From Halomonas sp. NO4 (GTDB lineage Bacteria; Pseudomonadota; Gammaproteobacteria; Pseudomonadales; Halomonadaceae), in the NCBI RefSeq assembly GCF_010994375.1, contig NZ_WHMA01000002.1, positions 1-64,000 of the forward strand: DNA of 64,000 nt. The letters run 5' to 3'. Under the pieces are notes generated by a model that had not been told where the DNA came from, searched no databases, and worked only from the letters and a program-made list of their open reading frames with translations. Shown in pieces: positions 25,667 through 36,526 of this stretch (positions are counted from its first letter, which is position 1; the number at the start of each line of letters is the position of its first letter). The position numbers and the translations under genes were made by a program.

Positions 25667-26299
25667 ATGATGAGAGGCAGGGGCGAGGCGACCCGTGAGC
25701 GCATCCTGGCGATCGCGGAATCCGCGGTACTGGCCAAGGGCTTCGGGGCGACCTCGATCGAGGAGCTGATCGCCGAGGCGGGCATCACCAAGAGCGGCTT
25801 CTTCTACCACTTTCACGACAAGAACGCCCTGGCGCGAGCACTGCTCGAGCGCTACATGGAGCGCGAGGATGTCCTGCTCGACGATGTCTTCGCCCGCGGC
25901 CGCGAGCTGGCCGGCGACCCTCTCCATGGCTTCCTGGCCGGCCTGAAGCTGCTGGCGGAGACGATGAGCGACCTGCCGGGCGACTATCCCGGCTGCCTCG
26001 TCGCCACCTACTGCTACCAGGAACGTCTCTTCGACCGCGGCGTGCGCGAGCTCAACCGGCGCATCGTGCTCCACTGGCGGGCGCGCTTCAGTGCCATCCT
26101 GGCCGAGATCGCCGAACACCATGCGCCGAGGGAGCCGGTCGATACCCAGGCCTTGGCCGACATGGTGTCGACGATCATCGAAGGCGGCCTGGTGCTGGGC
26201 CGCGCTACCCGCGACCCGCAGCTGCTGCCCACCCAGTTGATGCTGCTGCGTCACTACGTCCAGCTGCTGTTCGAGCCGCCGGCCGAGACGCTGCACTGA
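25667..26299 (+). CDS. TetR-family repressor
   Basis: A 210-residue TetR repressor. The HTH spans about residues 8-52: ATRERILAIAESAVLAKGFG, then IEELIAEAGITKSGFFYHF with DKNALARALL. The C-terminal ligand domain (residues 75-205) has GCLVATYCYQERLFDRGV, typical of the TetR_C_16 / AcnR-like group. ATG codons lie at 25667 and 25670 and a GTG at 25661; no clear ribosome-binding site separates them. Likely represses the divergent methyltransferase. Confidence 0.88.
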   Translation: MMRGRGEATRERILAIAESAVLAKGFGATSIEELIAEAGITKSGFFYHFHDKNALARALLERYMEREDVLLDDVFARGRELAGDPLHGFLAGLKLLAETMSDLPGDYPGCLVATYCYQERLFDRGVRELNRRIVLHWRARFSAILAEIAEHHAPREPVDTQALADMVSTIIEGGLVLGRATRDPQLLPTQLMLLRHYVQLLFEPPAETLH

Positions 26300-26642
26300 G
26301 TGCCGGGCAGAGCCTGGTCAAGGCGTCATTTGATGGCGCGACTGTGGCACCACCTCAGTCAGGCGCACCGGTTGGCGACGGCGGCCCCATTGCCCGGGCG
26401 GGCCGGCGAAAACACCTGCACAGCGGGTTCCGCAGCCTTGGCAATGGCCGTCGTCCAGGCGGTGCCGGTAGTGGGTGAGATGCACGCTGCGTTCGATGGT
26501 GTTGTCCATGAGACCGTGGTGATGGGTGAGGCGGGAGAGGGCCTGTTCCTGAGGCTGCCCGGCTCCCGCCTCGTTCCGGGTCCCTGCCGTCAATGTGCCC
26601 CGCCGATGGGCAGGTCGGGGCAGGGAAGGGATTGCGTCGCGA
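26300..26642. other. 343-base gap with no recognisable gene
   Basis: Between the tetR-like gene and the converging oxidase gene. Short frames exist on both strands but none resembles a known protein. CCCCG (26596-26600) and CGGGG (26615-26619) near the right end could form a weak terminator for the oxidase gene. Confidence 0.4.
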
Positions 26643-28040
26643 TCACGCCGGGTCGACCGGCGGGATGTTGTGGTTGTGGCGGAACAGGTTGTCCGGGTCA
26701 TAGCGCGCCTTGATGCGGGTCAGCCGGTCGTAGTTCTCTCCATAGGTCGCCCGTACCCGGTCGTGCCCCTCGTCCATCATGAAGTTCACATAGGCCCCGC
26801 CCGCCGAACTGGGATGCAGGGCCTCCCAGTAGCGCACCACCCAGTCGCGAACACGGTCGGCGTTGGCCGGGTCGGGATCGATGCCCAGGATGACCGCGTT
26901 CCAGGTGGCATTCCGGTAGCGGAATGCGGTCTCGTCCTGGCCCACCCGCTGGGCGGCCCCGTCGACGGGGTAGAGGTGCATGGTGGAGAGCGGTGTGGGG
27001 ACCTCGGCGAAACGCTCGTGGACGGCGATGGCCTCGTCGGGGATCTCGGCGAAGAAGTCGCCCCGCCAGTAGGAGTGCAGCCCCGGCGGGTAGAGCGGGT
27101 CGAAGACCGACTGCAGGGCCGGGAAGGGTACCTCGTGGATGCCATCGAGCAGCGGTGTGCCGAACTGTCGGGCCGGGGCGAGGGCGGCATCGGCGGCGTC
27201 GCGCTCGCCGCTGTAGACCCAGACGATGCCGCAGACGTGTCGGCCGTGCAGGGCCTCCGGGAAGGGCGGGGCCGGCGGTACGGTACCGACCATGAAGAAG
27301 CCGTACAGCTCCTCGGGCGCCGAGGGCAGGAAGTCGCGGTACCAGCGCAGCACCTCGGCGGTGTCGGCCACGTCATAGAGGACCGGGCCGGCCATGACGT
27401 TGCGCACCGGATGGCAGCGGAACTGGAAGGCGGTGATCACCCCGAAGTTGCCGCCGCCGCCGCGCAGCGCCCAGAAGAGGTCGGAATGCGACTCGGCGCT
27501 GGCGGTCACGAAGCTGCCGTCGGCCAGCACCACGTCGGCGGCCAGCAGGTTGTCGATCGACAGGCCGTAGTGGCGGGAGAGGTAGCCGCTGCCGCCCCCC
27601 AGGGTGAGACCGCCGATGCCGCTCGTGGAGATGATGCCGAAGGGAGTCGCGAGGCCGAAGCCGTGGGTGGCGTGATCGACATCGCCCAGAGTGCAGCCAC
27701 CTTCGGCGGTGACCGTGCGGGCCACTGGGTCGACGCGCACGCCACGCATGGTCGACAGGTCGATCACCAGGCCGTCGTCGCACAGGGCCAGGCCGCTGGC
27801 GCTGTGGCCACCGCCACGCACGGCCAGGGGAAGGCGGTGCTCGTGTGCCGTGCGTACCGCCGTCATCACGTCGGCGACGTCGGCGCAGCGTGCGATGGCA
27901 CCGGGATGACGGTCGATCATGCCGTTCCATACGCCCCTGGCCGTCTCGTAGCCGTCCTGGCCGGGGCGGATCAGCTTGCCACGCAGGCCGCCCTGCAGCG
28001 TCTCGAGGGCGGACTCTGGAATGTTGTCATTGCGGGTCAT
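26643..28040 (-). CDS. FAD-linked oxidase with BBE C-terminus (berberine-bridge-like)
   Basis: A 465-residue flavoenzyme of the PCMH/BBE family. The FAD domain has VRGGGHSASGLALCDDGLVI near residue 75, whose His is the usual covalent FAD site; GGLTLGGGSGYLSRHYGLSI follows. The second covalent Cys of bicovalent members is replaced (STSGIGGLT), so a single link is expected. The C-terminus ends in the BBE motif ENYDRLTRIKARYDPDNLFRHN. Such enzymes oxidise sugars, alcohols or polyketide/alkaloid-like products and release hydrogen peroxide. It lies directly downstream of a BTAD regulator gene, and its promoter has three SARP-like repeats. Confidence 0.92.
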   Translation of the reverse strand: MTRNDNIPESALETLQGGLRGKLIRPGQDGYETARGVWNGMIDRHPGAIARCADVADVMTAVRTAHEHRLPLAVRGGGHSASGLALCDDGLVIDLSTMRGVRVDPVARTVTAEGGCTLGDVDHATHGFGLATPFGIISTSGIGGLTLGGGSGYLSRHYGLSIDNLLAADVVLADGSFVTASAESHSDLFWALRGGGGNFGVITAFQFRCHPVRNVMAGPVLYDVADTAEVLRWYRDFLPSAPEELYGFFMVGTVPPAPPFPEALHGRHVCGIVWVYSGERDAADAALAPARQFGTPLLDGIHEVPFPALQSVFDPLYPPGLHSYWRGDFFAEIPDEAIAVHERFAEVPTPLSTMHLYPVDGAAQRVGQDETAFRYRNATWNAVILGIDPDPANADRVRDWVVRYWEALHPSSAGGAYVNFMMDEGHDRVRATYGENYDRLTRIKARYDPDNLFRHNHNIPPVDPA

Positions 28041-28087
28041 GGATGCCTCCTGAGGGTTCGTCTGGAGACTCGAGCATGGACCGAGCG

Positions 28088-28116
28088 GCGTTCGCTCAGC
28101 GTTCGTGAGGCGTTCG
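28088..28116 (-). promoter_or_regulatory. Three SARP-like heptamer direct repeats upstream of the FAD oxidase
   Basis: The minus-strand heptamer CGAACGC occurs at 28110-28116, 28099-28105 and 28088-28094, an exact 11-bp period with 4-base spacers. This matches the layout of sites bound by SARP-type (BTAD) activators, which sit on one face of DNA just above the -10. Nine bases after the last repeat is CATGCT (28078-28073), a weak -10. The oxidase ATG is at 28040 and a BTAD regulator gene is immediately upstream. Confidence 0.65.
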
Positions 28117-28136
28117 CGGGAGGGAGGTGGCGTGTT

Positions 28137-31271
<3,135 letters not shown>

Positions 31272-31416
31272 GGTCTGCCTCGTCGCTCGACAACTGGCTC
31301 TCCCTGCAGGGATGGGGGAAGGCCGCCGTCCCGGCGCGACTCCCCGAGGGCCCGATGGCTCCTCGCCCAGCCAGTATAGTGGCCGGACGCCGCCGTCGTG
31401 CTGGAGACGGTCGAGG

Positions 31417-31443
31417 ACGCGCCGGTCGAAGGGACCGGCGCGT
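31417..31443 (-). terminator. Hairpin after the flavin monooxygenase gene
   Basis: Perfect 11-bp arms ACGCGCCGGTC (31417-31427) and GACCGGCGCGT (31433-31443) with a 5-base loop, just past the stop of the minus-strand monooxygenase gene. No T-run follows, so it may also act by stabilising the transcript end. Confidence 0.65.
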
Positions 31444-31456
31444 AATAGGGAGAGAG

Positions 31457-32776
31457 TCAAGCGGTGACTCCGGTGGGCAGGCCCCGGGGCAAGGCGCCGT
31501 GGCGCTGGCCCCGGGCCAGCCAGGCGGCCAGGTGGTCGCCGAGTTCCCGGGCGTCGTCATCAGCGCCGTGGATGAAGCTCGAGCCGCGCCGGCGCAGGAA
31601 AGGCAGGCCCAGCACGTAGAGGCCCGGCGCCTCGATCACGCCGCCCCGGTGGCGCAGCCGCCCCTTGCGGTCGAACACCGGCACGTGCAGCCAAGCGTAG
31701 TCCGGCCGGAAGCCGGTGGCCCAGACGACGCTTTGGAACTCGCCGCGGGCGAGATCGATGCCCAGGCGCGGCGCGGCCGGCAGGTGGGTGGGTTCCGGCC
31801 GTTCCGGCGGGCCGACCGCGCTGTCCATGCCGGACTCGCGGGCCCAGGTGTCGAGGCTGTGGAGCAGGCGACCGAGCTTGAGGTCCGCCGCCATGACGTG
31901 CGCCGGCAGCGAGCCGGAGAACTGCAGCCGGGTGCCGTTCAAACCCACCAGTCGGCCGACCCGCTCGACGCCTTGCGCGGCCAGCGCGTTGAGATCCAGG
32001 GTGCGGTGGTCGTCGCTGCCCACCAGCTGTGGGGAGGGCAGGCGGCGCACGCGCTCCGGGTCGTCGACGGCCTCGGGCCCTTCATCAAGCAGGCCCGAGG
32101 CCTCCAGCCACCACTGGATGTCGCGGCCGCGGTAGCGACGCGGCAGGCGCACGTGCTCGCCCACGGCGAGCGTCACCGGCCGGCCGCTGGCGTGGATCTC
32201 CTCGGCGAGCTGCACGCCCGTCGCCGAGGCGCCCACCACCAGCACGCCGCCTGGCGGCAGCTGTGCCGGGTGGCGATAATCGAACGCCGTCACCCGGCAC
32301 AGCGACGCCGGCAGGGCGGCGTCGAGCGAGGGCACCACCGGCCGGTTGCAGGCGCCGCTGGCGAGCACCACCGCCCTGCAGCGCCAGTCGCCGCCATCGG
32401 TGCTTACGCGGTAGCCGCCTTCCGTGGCCTGTACCGAGCGCACCGTGATGTGCGTGTGGACGGGGGCGGCCAGCACCCGAGCGTAGTGGCCCAGGTGGTC
32501 GGCGAGTGCCTGAGCGTCCATGAAGCCGTCGGGGTCCGGGCCGTTGTAGGCCAGGCCGGGCAGGCGACACTGCCAGTTCGGCGTGAGCAGGCGCAGCGAG
32601 TCCCAGCGCTCGTGCCGCCAGCTGTTGGCCACCTCGCCGCGTTCCAGGATGACGTGGTCGATGCCCCGCGCCGCCAGGTGGTGGCTCATGGCGAGCCCGG
32701 CGTGGCCCGCGCCGATGACCACGACGGTCACGGTGCGGGCCGCGCGGCGCGTCGGCAGGCTGCAGCCGTCGCTCAT
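31457..32776 (-). CDS. Flavin-containing monooxygenase-like oxidoreductase
   Basis: A 439-residue FAD/NADPH enzyme of the CzcO/FMO group. The FAD dinucleotide motif is VVVIGAGHAGLAMSHHL near residue 17; the second Rossmann motif for NADPH is VLVVGASATGVQLAEEI near residue 185; the closing VVWATGFRPDYAWL is also typical. The order fits N-hydroxylating or Baeyer-Villiger-like enzymes; the substrate is unknown. The ATG overlaps the OsmC stop (ATGA, 32773-32776), so the two are coupled. It precedes BTAD regulator 1 with a hairpin between. Confidence 0.88.
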   Translation of the reverse strand: MSDGCSLPTRRAARTVTVVVIGAGHAGLAMSHHLAARGIDHVILERGEVANSWRHERWDSLRLLTPNWQCRLPGLAYNGPDPDGFMDAQALADHLGHYARVLAAPVHTHITVRSVQATEGGYRVSTDGGDWRCRAVVLASGACNRPVVPSLDAALPASLCRVTAFDYRHPAQLPPGGVLVVGASATGVQLAEEIHASGRPVTLAVGEHVRLPRRYRGRDIQWWLEASGLLDEGPEAVDDPERVRRLPSPQLVGSDDHRTLDLNALAAQGVERVGRLVGLNGTRLQFSGSLPAHVMAADLKLGRLLHSLDTWARESGMDSAVGPPERPEPTHLPAAPRLGIDLARGEFQSVVWATGFRPDYAWLHVPVFDRKGRLRHRGGVIEAPGLYVLGLPFLRRRGSSFIHGADDDARELGDHLAAWLARGQRHGALPRGLPTGVTA

Positions 32777-33333
32777 TTCACGTGGACCTCGACCTGGGTG
32801 GGGTTGGTGAGGGCGTCGTAGACGGCCGAGCGCTTCTGCGACTGGGCGACCAGTGCCTCGATATCCTCGCGGCTGGCGTCGGCGTCGATCGCGTAGGTGA
32901 CCCGTACCGCATCGAAGCCGTTGCGAACGTCGCTGTCCATGCCGAGGATGCCCTGGATGTCCATCTCGCCCTCGACGGTGGCCTTCACCGCGCGCAGCTG
33001 GATGCCGCGGTTCTGCGCCACGGCGGCGATGCCCGCGGTGAGGCAGCCGGCGAGCCCCATCAGCACGTACTCCACCGGGGTGGGGCCGTGGTCCTCGGCG
33101 GCGAAGACCTCGGGGTGGTCGATGTCGAAGGCGAAGCGCGAGCGGTGCGCCTGTTCTTCGCCGAGGCCATGGAAGCCTTCGATGACGGTGTGGCTGTGGG
33201 TGCCGCGAACCCAGTCGCAGCGGGCGCGCCAGGTGAAGCGGGCAGCCTCGGGGGCCTGAGCCAGGGCCTGGCGGGCGTCGAGCAGGGCGGTGACGTTGAC
33301 GCCGTTGTCGATGGTGCGCTCTACGGTTTGCAT
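32773..33333 (-). CDS. OsmC/Ohr-family protein
   Basis: A 186-residue OsmC-fold protein, related to thiol-dependent organic hydroperoxide reductases. Residues THSHTVIEGFHGLGEE, then TPVEYVLMGLAGCLTAGIAAVA near residue 95 with the conserved Cys. The second catalytic Cys of Ohr/OsmC proteins is not clearly present (about residue 160 reads VAQSQKRSAVYDALTN), as in the broader OsmC-like group that may act differently. The ATG at 33333 (MQTVERTIDNG) fits; the upstream extension looks non-coding. First gene of a two-gene unit with the monooxygenase; a 16-bp palindrome lies 60 bases upstream. Confidence 0.88.
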   Translation of the reverse strand: MQTVERTIDNGVNVTALLDARQALAQAPEAARFTWRARCDWVRGTHSHTVIEGFHGLGEEQAHRSRFAFDIDHPEVFAAEDHGPTPVEYVLMGLAGCLTAGIAAVAQNRGIQLRAVKATVEGEMDIQGILGMDSDVRNGFDAVRVTYAIDADASREDIEALVAQSQKRSAVYDALTNPTQVEVHVK

Positions 33334-33393
33334 GGTGTCTTTCCTCGTTCTTGCCTCAGGGTTTGTCGTTGTCGGACGGGTGATGCCACCTGT

Positions 33394-33409
33394 CACAAGC
33401 GAGCTTGTG
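33394..33409. promoter_or_regulatory. Palindrome upstream of osmC-like gene
   Basis: CACAAGC-GA-GCTTGTG, perfect 7-bp arms. It is 60 bases upstream of the osmC-like ATG and 40 bases past the DUF4242 stop. It could be an operator or a small transcript-end hairpin. Confidence 0.45.
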
Positions 33410-33449
33410 CCCGGTCCGTGGGATCGAGCGTGGGAGAGGCCGTGGTTTT

Positions 33450-34046
33450 TCAGGAGGTGGCGTGAGAACCGGTGGGGTGGGGCGGGGGCACGGCGTGGAA
33501 AGCCCACACGCGGGTCATCGGCATGCCGGCCTGGCGCTGGGCCAGGCGCACCGATTCGGCGTCGGGGGCGCGATAGAGGCAGACCATTCGCTGGCGGTTC
33601 CGTGCGAAGAAGGAGCGCACGAAGCGCACCCGATGGTTGTCCAGGCAGGCCGCGCCGGCATCCTCGATCTGCTGGATCGCCTCGACGGTGACCGGTGCCT
33701 CGAAGTGGCGCTCCACCAGCACGTTGGCGGCTGGGCCTGTTGATGCATCGAGGTCCGCTGCCTCGTGCACCGTGCCCGGCCAGAGGCCGCGGATTTCGGC
33801 GCCGTACGCCGCAATGGCCTGCTGCAGGACGGGGTCTGCGAGCGCCTGGTAGAGGGCGGTGCGTGTCGACTCGGCGTCCGGCGCCTGGAAGTGGCAGAAC
33901 ATCCGCCGGCCGTCCTGGGCCAGGAGGCTGCCCAGCCAGGTCACGCGATGGCGGTCGAGGCAGTCGCCGGCGCGCAGGGAGATGGCCAGCACGGCCTCGG
34001 CGGTCAGCGGGGTCGCGAAGCGGCGCTCGAGAAAGACGTGGGTCAT
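33450..34046 (-). CDS. Protein with two DUF4242 domains
   Basis: A 198-residue protein made of two copies of a ferredoxin-like DUF4242 domain. Copy 1, residues 3-85, opens HVFLERRFATPLTAE; copy 2, residues 108-185, opens NVLVERHFEAPVTVE. Both contain the pattern CLDxHRV followed by a basic segment and then AP DAES. DUF4242 members include a nickel-binding protein from Streptomyces, and single-domain forms are usual. The gene overlaps the stop of BTAD regulator 2 (ATGA, 34043-34046), so they are translated together. Function unknown. Confidence 0.8.
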   Translation of the reverse strand: MTHVFLERRFATPLTAEAVLAISLRAGDCLDRHRVTWLGSLLAQDGRRMFCHFQAPDAESTRTALYQALADPVLQQAIAAYGAEIRGLWPGTVHEAADLDASTGPAANVLVERHFEAPVTVEAIQQIEDAGAACLDNHRVRFVRSFFARNRQRMVCLYRAPDAESVRLAQRQAGMPMTRVWAFHAVPPPHPTGSHATS

Positions 34047-36352
34047 CGCTCCTCCGCTTCTTGATCGCTGCGCAGGTCAGCGCGGTCGTGTCGGGCCCAG
34101 AGCGCCACCGGTGCTTGCTCGAGGGCCGCCAGGGCCGCGGCGTGCGAGCGGGCGGCGGCGGGCTCGTCCAGCGCCTGATGGGCCTCGGTGAGGAGCCGAT
34201 GGGCGACCCACTGTTCGGTGGCGCGCTCCAGGGTCTGGGCGCAGGCGAGGGCTTCCCGGGCGTGCATCACCGCGGCGGCCGGACGTGCCCGCTGCAGGTC
34301 GAGGCGTGCCGCGCGGTTCAGTAGCCAGGCAAGGCGGTGCTTGGCATCGGCATCGCGCAGCGCGCCGAGTGCGGACTCGAGCGTGGCGGCATCGTCGGTC
34401 AGGGCGTAGTGGCACAGGCCCCGAGCGGCATGGGCGAAGGGGGCCTCGCTGCCGTCACGCAGCCGCTCGCCGAGTGCCACCAGAACAGCGCAGCGGGCCT
34501 GGGCGTCGTCGAACCGGCCGTGTTCGACCGCCATCATCATCAGAGACTCGTTGGCCTGGAACTCGCCGACCCGGTCGCCACCGGCCTTGCACAGGGTGCG
34601 GGCCTCCTTGAAGTGGGTCTCGGCTTCGTCCAGGCGGTCGGCGTGCCAGGCCAGCAGGCCTTCGGCCATGGGTAGGGCTGGATGACTCAGCCGGCGCTGG
34701 GCGGCCAGTTTCTGGGCGTCTGCCAGCATGGTGCGGGCCTGGTCCAGGTCGCGCTCCAGCATGGCCAGGCACTTGGCCGTCTCCGCCATGGCGATGATCT
34801 GTTCCGTGTCGTCGGCGCTGCGCGTCACGCGCTCCGATTGCAGCGCTTCCTCGCGGGCGTTTGACCACTGGCCGTGGGCCCAGCGCAGATGGCTGGCCAG
34901 CTGGTAACCGAGCCGGGCGTGGGCCAGGGCGCCATGTTCCAGCGCCCGTTCAGCCAGCATGACCAGCGTCTCGGCGGTGGCTTCCCAGTCGTCGAGGGGC
35001 GCGGCGCTGAGCAGCACCTCGTGCAGTTCAAGCAGCAGGCAGAGGCGTCGGCCGCCGGAGAGCCGTTCCGCCTGAGCGATCCCCTCCTGGGCAAGACGCT
35101 GGGCCTGCTCGTTGGCACAGAAGCGCAGGCAGAGACGGCCGGCGGTGACCAGGGCGCGGGTCGCCAACTCCGGGTCGCCGCTGAGCCGGGCGTGGTACGC
35201 CAGGTCATCGGCGTGCTCGAGCTCCAGCGCCGGGCCCTGGGCCAGCCGTTCGGCGAGGTGGCGGTGCATGAGCTGGCGCCGTGCCACCGAGATCCCCGCG
35301 TAGAGGCGGTGGGCCACCCGCTCGTGGGAGAAACGCAGCCCGCCCTCGGTCGCCTCGAGGAGTTGCAGACGTTCGGCGACTTCCAGCGCCGCCCCGATGT
35401 GCGCGTCGTCCAGGCCGCTGACCCGGCCGAGCGTCGCTGCGTCGAGGCGGGGGCTGAGCACGGCGGCCCAGTCCAGAACCTCCCGAGCGTCCGGGGCGAG
35501 GTGCTCCAGCGCGGCCTCCAGCCGGTCTTCCCGTTGCGGACCCGGGACCACCTCCGCCGTGGCTGACTGGGTCGCGCTCGGCGGGGCCTCGCTCGAGCGG
35601 TACGGTGAGGCGGCGGCGCCTTGGACGGCGGTGCCTCGACGGGCGCGCAGCAGGGCGCCGCTGGAGGCAATACCCGCTTGCTTGAGCAGGCGCAGCCCCT
35701 GCTGGAAGTGCTGGTCGGCCGCCCGGGGCCGGCGCAGCGTCAACAGCAACTCGATGAGCTTGGCCCGCGCCTTCTCGTCGAAGGGCGAGAGTCGCACCAG
35801 GGCGTGGGCATGGGGCAGGGCCCGCTCGGGCGATGCCGCCAGCCGCTCGACCAGCGCGGCGAGCAGGGTGGTCTGGGCGCGCAGGGCGCGCTCGCGCTCG
35901 GCCAGGCACCAGCTGTGAAAGTCGTGCAGGTTCGCCAGCTCGAGCCCTTCCAGGAAGGGGCCGCGGTAACGGGCGGCGATGGCCTCGAGGGTGGCCAGGT
36001 CCGGCGGGCTGGCTTCGGCGTGATGGGTGTCGAGCGCCGCGTGCAGGGCGCTCACGTCGATATCCATGGCCCGGGTGTCGAGGCTCACGCTGAGACGGTC
36101 GGCAATCAGGCGGGGATGGCCGGGGTCGTCCACCAGGCGGCGCAGTTTGGAGAGGCTCCAGCGCAACGAGCCGCGCGGGTCGTCGGGCAGCTCCCACAGC
36201 AGGTCGCAGAGGTGCTCGCGACTGAACGGGCGCGCGTGCAGGGCGAGGTAGGCGAGCAGTGCACGGGTCTTCTTCGAGGGTGGCAGCGGCACGGCCTGGC
36301 CGTCTCGAATCACTTCGAGATCGCCCAGCAGGTTGAGGGTCAGCGCGCTCAT
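34043..36352 (-). CDS. BTAD-domain regulator without an ATPase domain
   Basis: A 769-residue regulator. Residues 1-95 are a winged helix (LTLNLLGDLEVIRDGQAVPL, KKTRALLAYLALHARPFSRE, LLWELPDDPRGSLRWSLSKL). Residues 100-245 are the BTAD repeats (YRGPFLEGLELANLHDFHSW, ERLAASPERALPHAHALV, FQQGLRLLKQAGI). After a Pro/Ala-rich linker comes a helical region and TPR-like repeats to the C-terminus. No Walker A or B motif is seen, unlike its paralogue at 28137-31271; the part after the linker (APDAREVLDWAAVLSPRLDA) looks like the piece that normally follows the ATPase. The ATG at 36352 starts the winged helix. A TATACT lies at 36388-36383 (minus). Diverges from the cysteine synthase-glutaredoxin gene. 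Confidence 0.85.
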   Translation of the reverse strand: MSALTLNLLGDLEVIRDGQAVPLPPSKKTRALLAYLALHARPFSREHLCDLLWELPDDPRGSLRWSLSKLRRLVDDPGHPRLIADRLSVSLDTRAMDIDVSALHAALDTHHAEASPPDLATLEAIAARYRGPFLEGLELANLHDFHSWCLAERERALRAQTTLLAALVERLAASPERALPHAHALVRLSPFDEKARAKLIELLLTLRRPRAADQHFQQGLRLLKQAGIASSGALLRARRGTAVQGAAASPYRSSEAPPSATQSATAEVVPGPQREDRLEAALEHLAPDAREVLDWAAVLSPRLDAATLGRVSGLDDAHIGAALEVAERLQLLEATEGGLRFSHERVAHRLYAGISVARRQLMHRHLAERLAQGPALELEHADDLAYHARLSGDPELATRALVTAGRLCLRFCANEQAQRLAQEGIAQAERLSGGRRLCLLLELHEVLLSAAPLDDWEATAETLVMLAERALEHGALAHARLGYQLASHLRWAHGQWSNAREEALQSERVTRSADDTEQIIAMAETAKCLAMLERDLDQARTMLADAQKLAAQRRLSHPALPMAEGLLAWHADRLDEAETHFKEARTLCKAGGDRVGEFQANESLMMMAVEHGRFDDAQARCAVLVALGERLRDGSEAPFAHAARGLCHYALTDDAATLESALGALRDADAKHRLAWLLNRAARLDLQRARPAAAVMHAREALACAQTLERATEQWVAHRLLTEAHQALDEPAAARSHAAALAALEQAPVALWARHDRADLRSDQEAEER

Positions 36353-36526
36353 GGCTCGCGCCTCGGTGACGGACCATTTCTGAGTATAGCCGCCCCATGG
36401 GCCTTTCCCGACCGTTGCAGTCACACGCCGGGAACGGCAAAAACCACGCTGATTTCCACGCCCGTTCTCCCGGGGCGAGTCGATGCTGGGACGACCATTC
36501 CGGCACGACACCCAGAGGGAGGCATC

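Noticed and set aside
26318-26701. 127-codon minus-strand frame between the TetR and oxidase genes
   Set aside because: It overlaps the oxidase end, has no recognisable domain and no ribosome-binding site.
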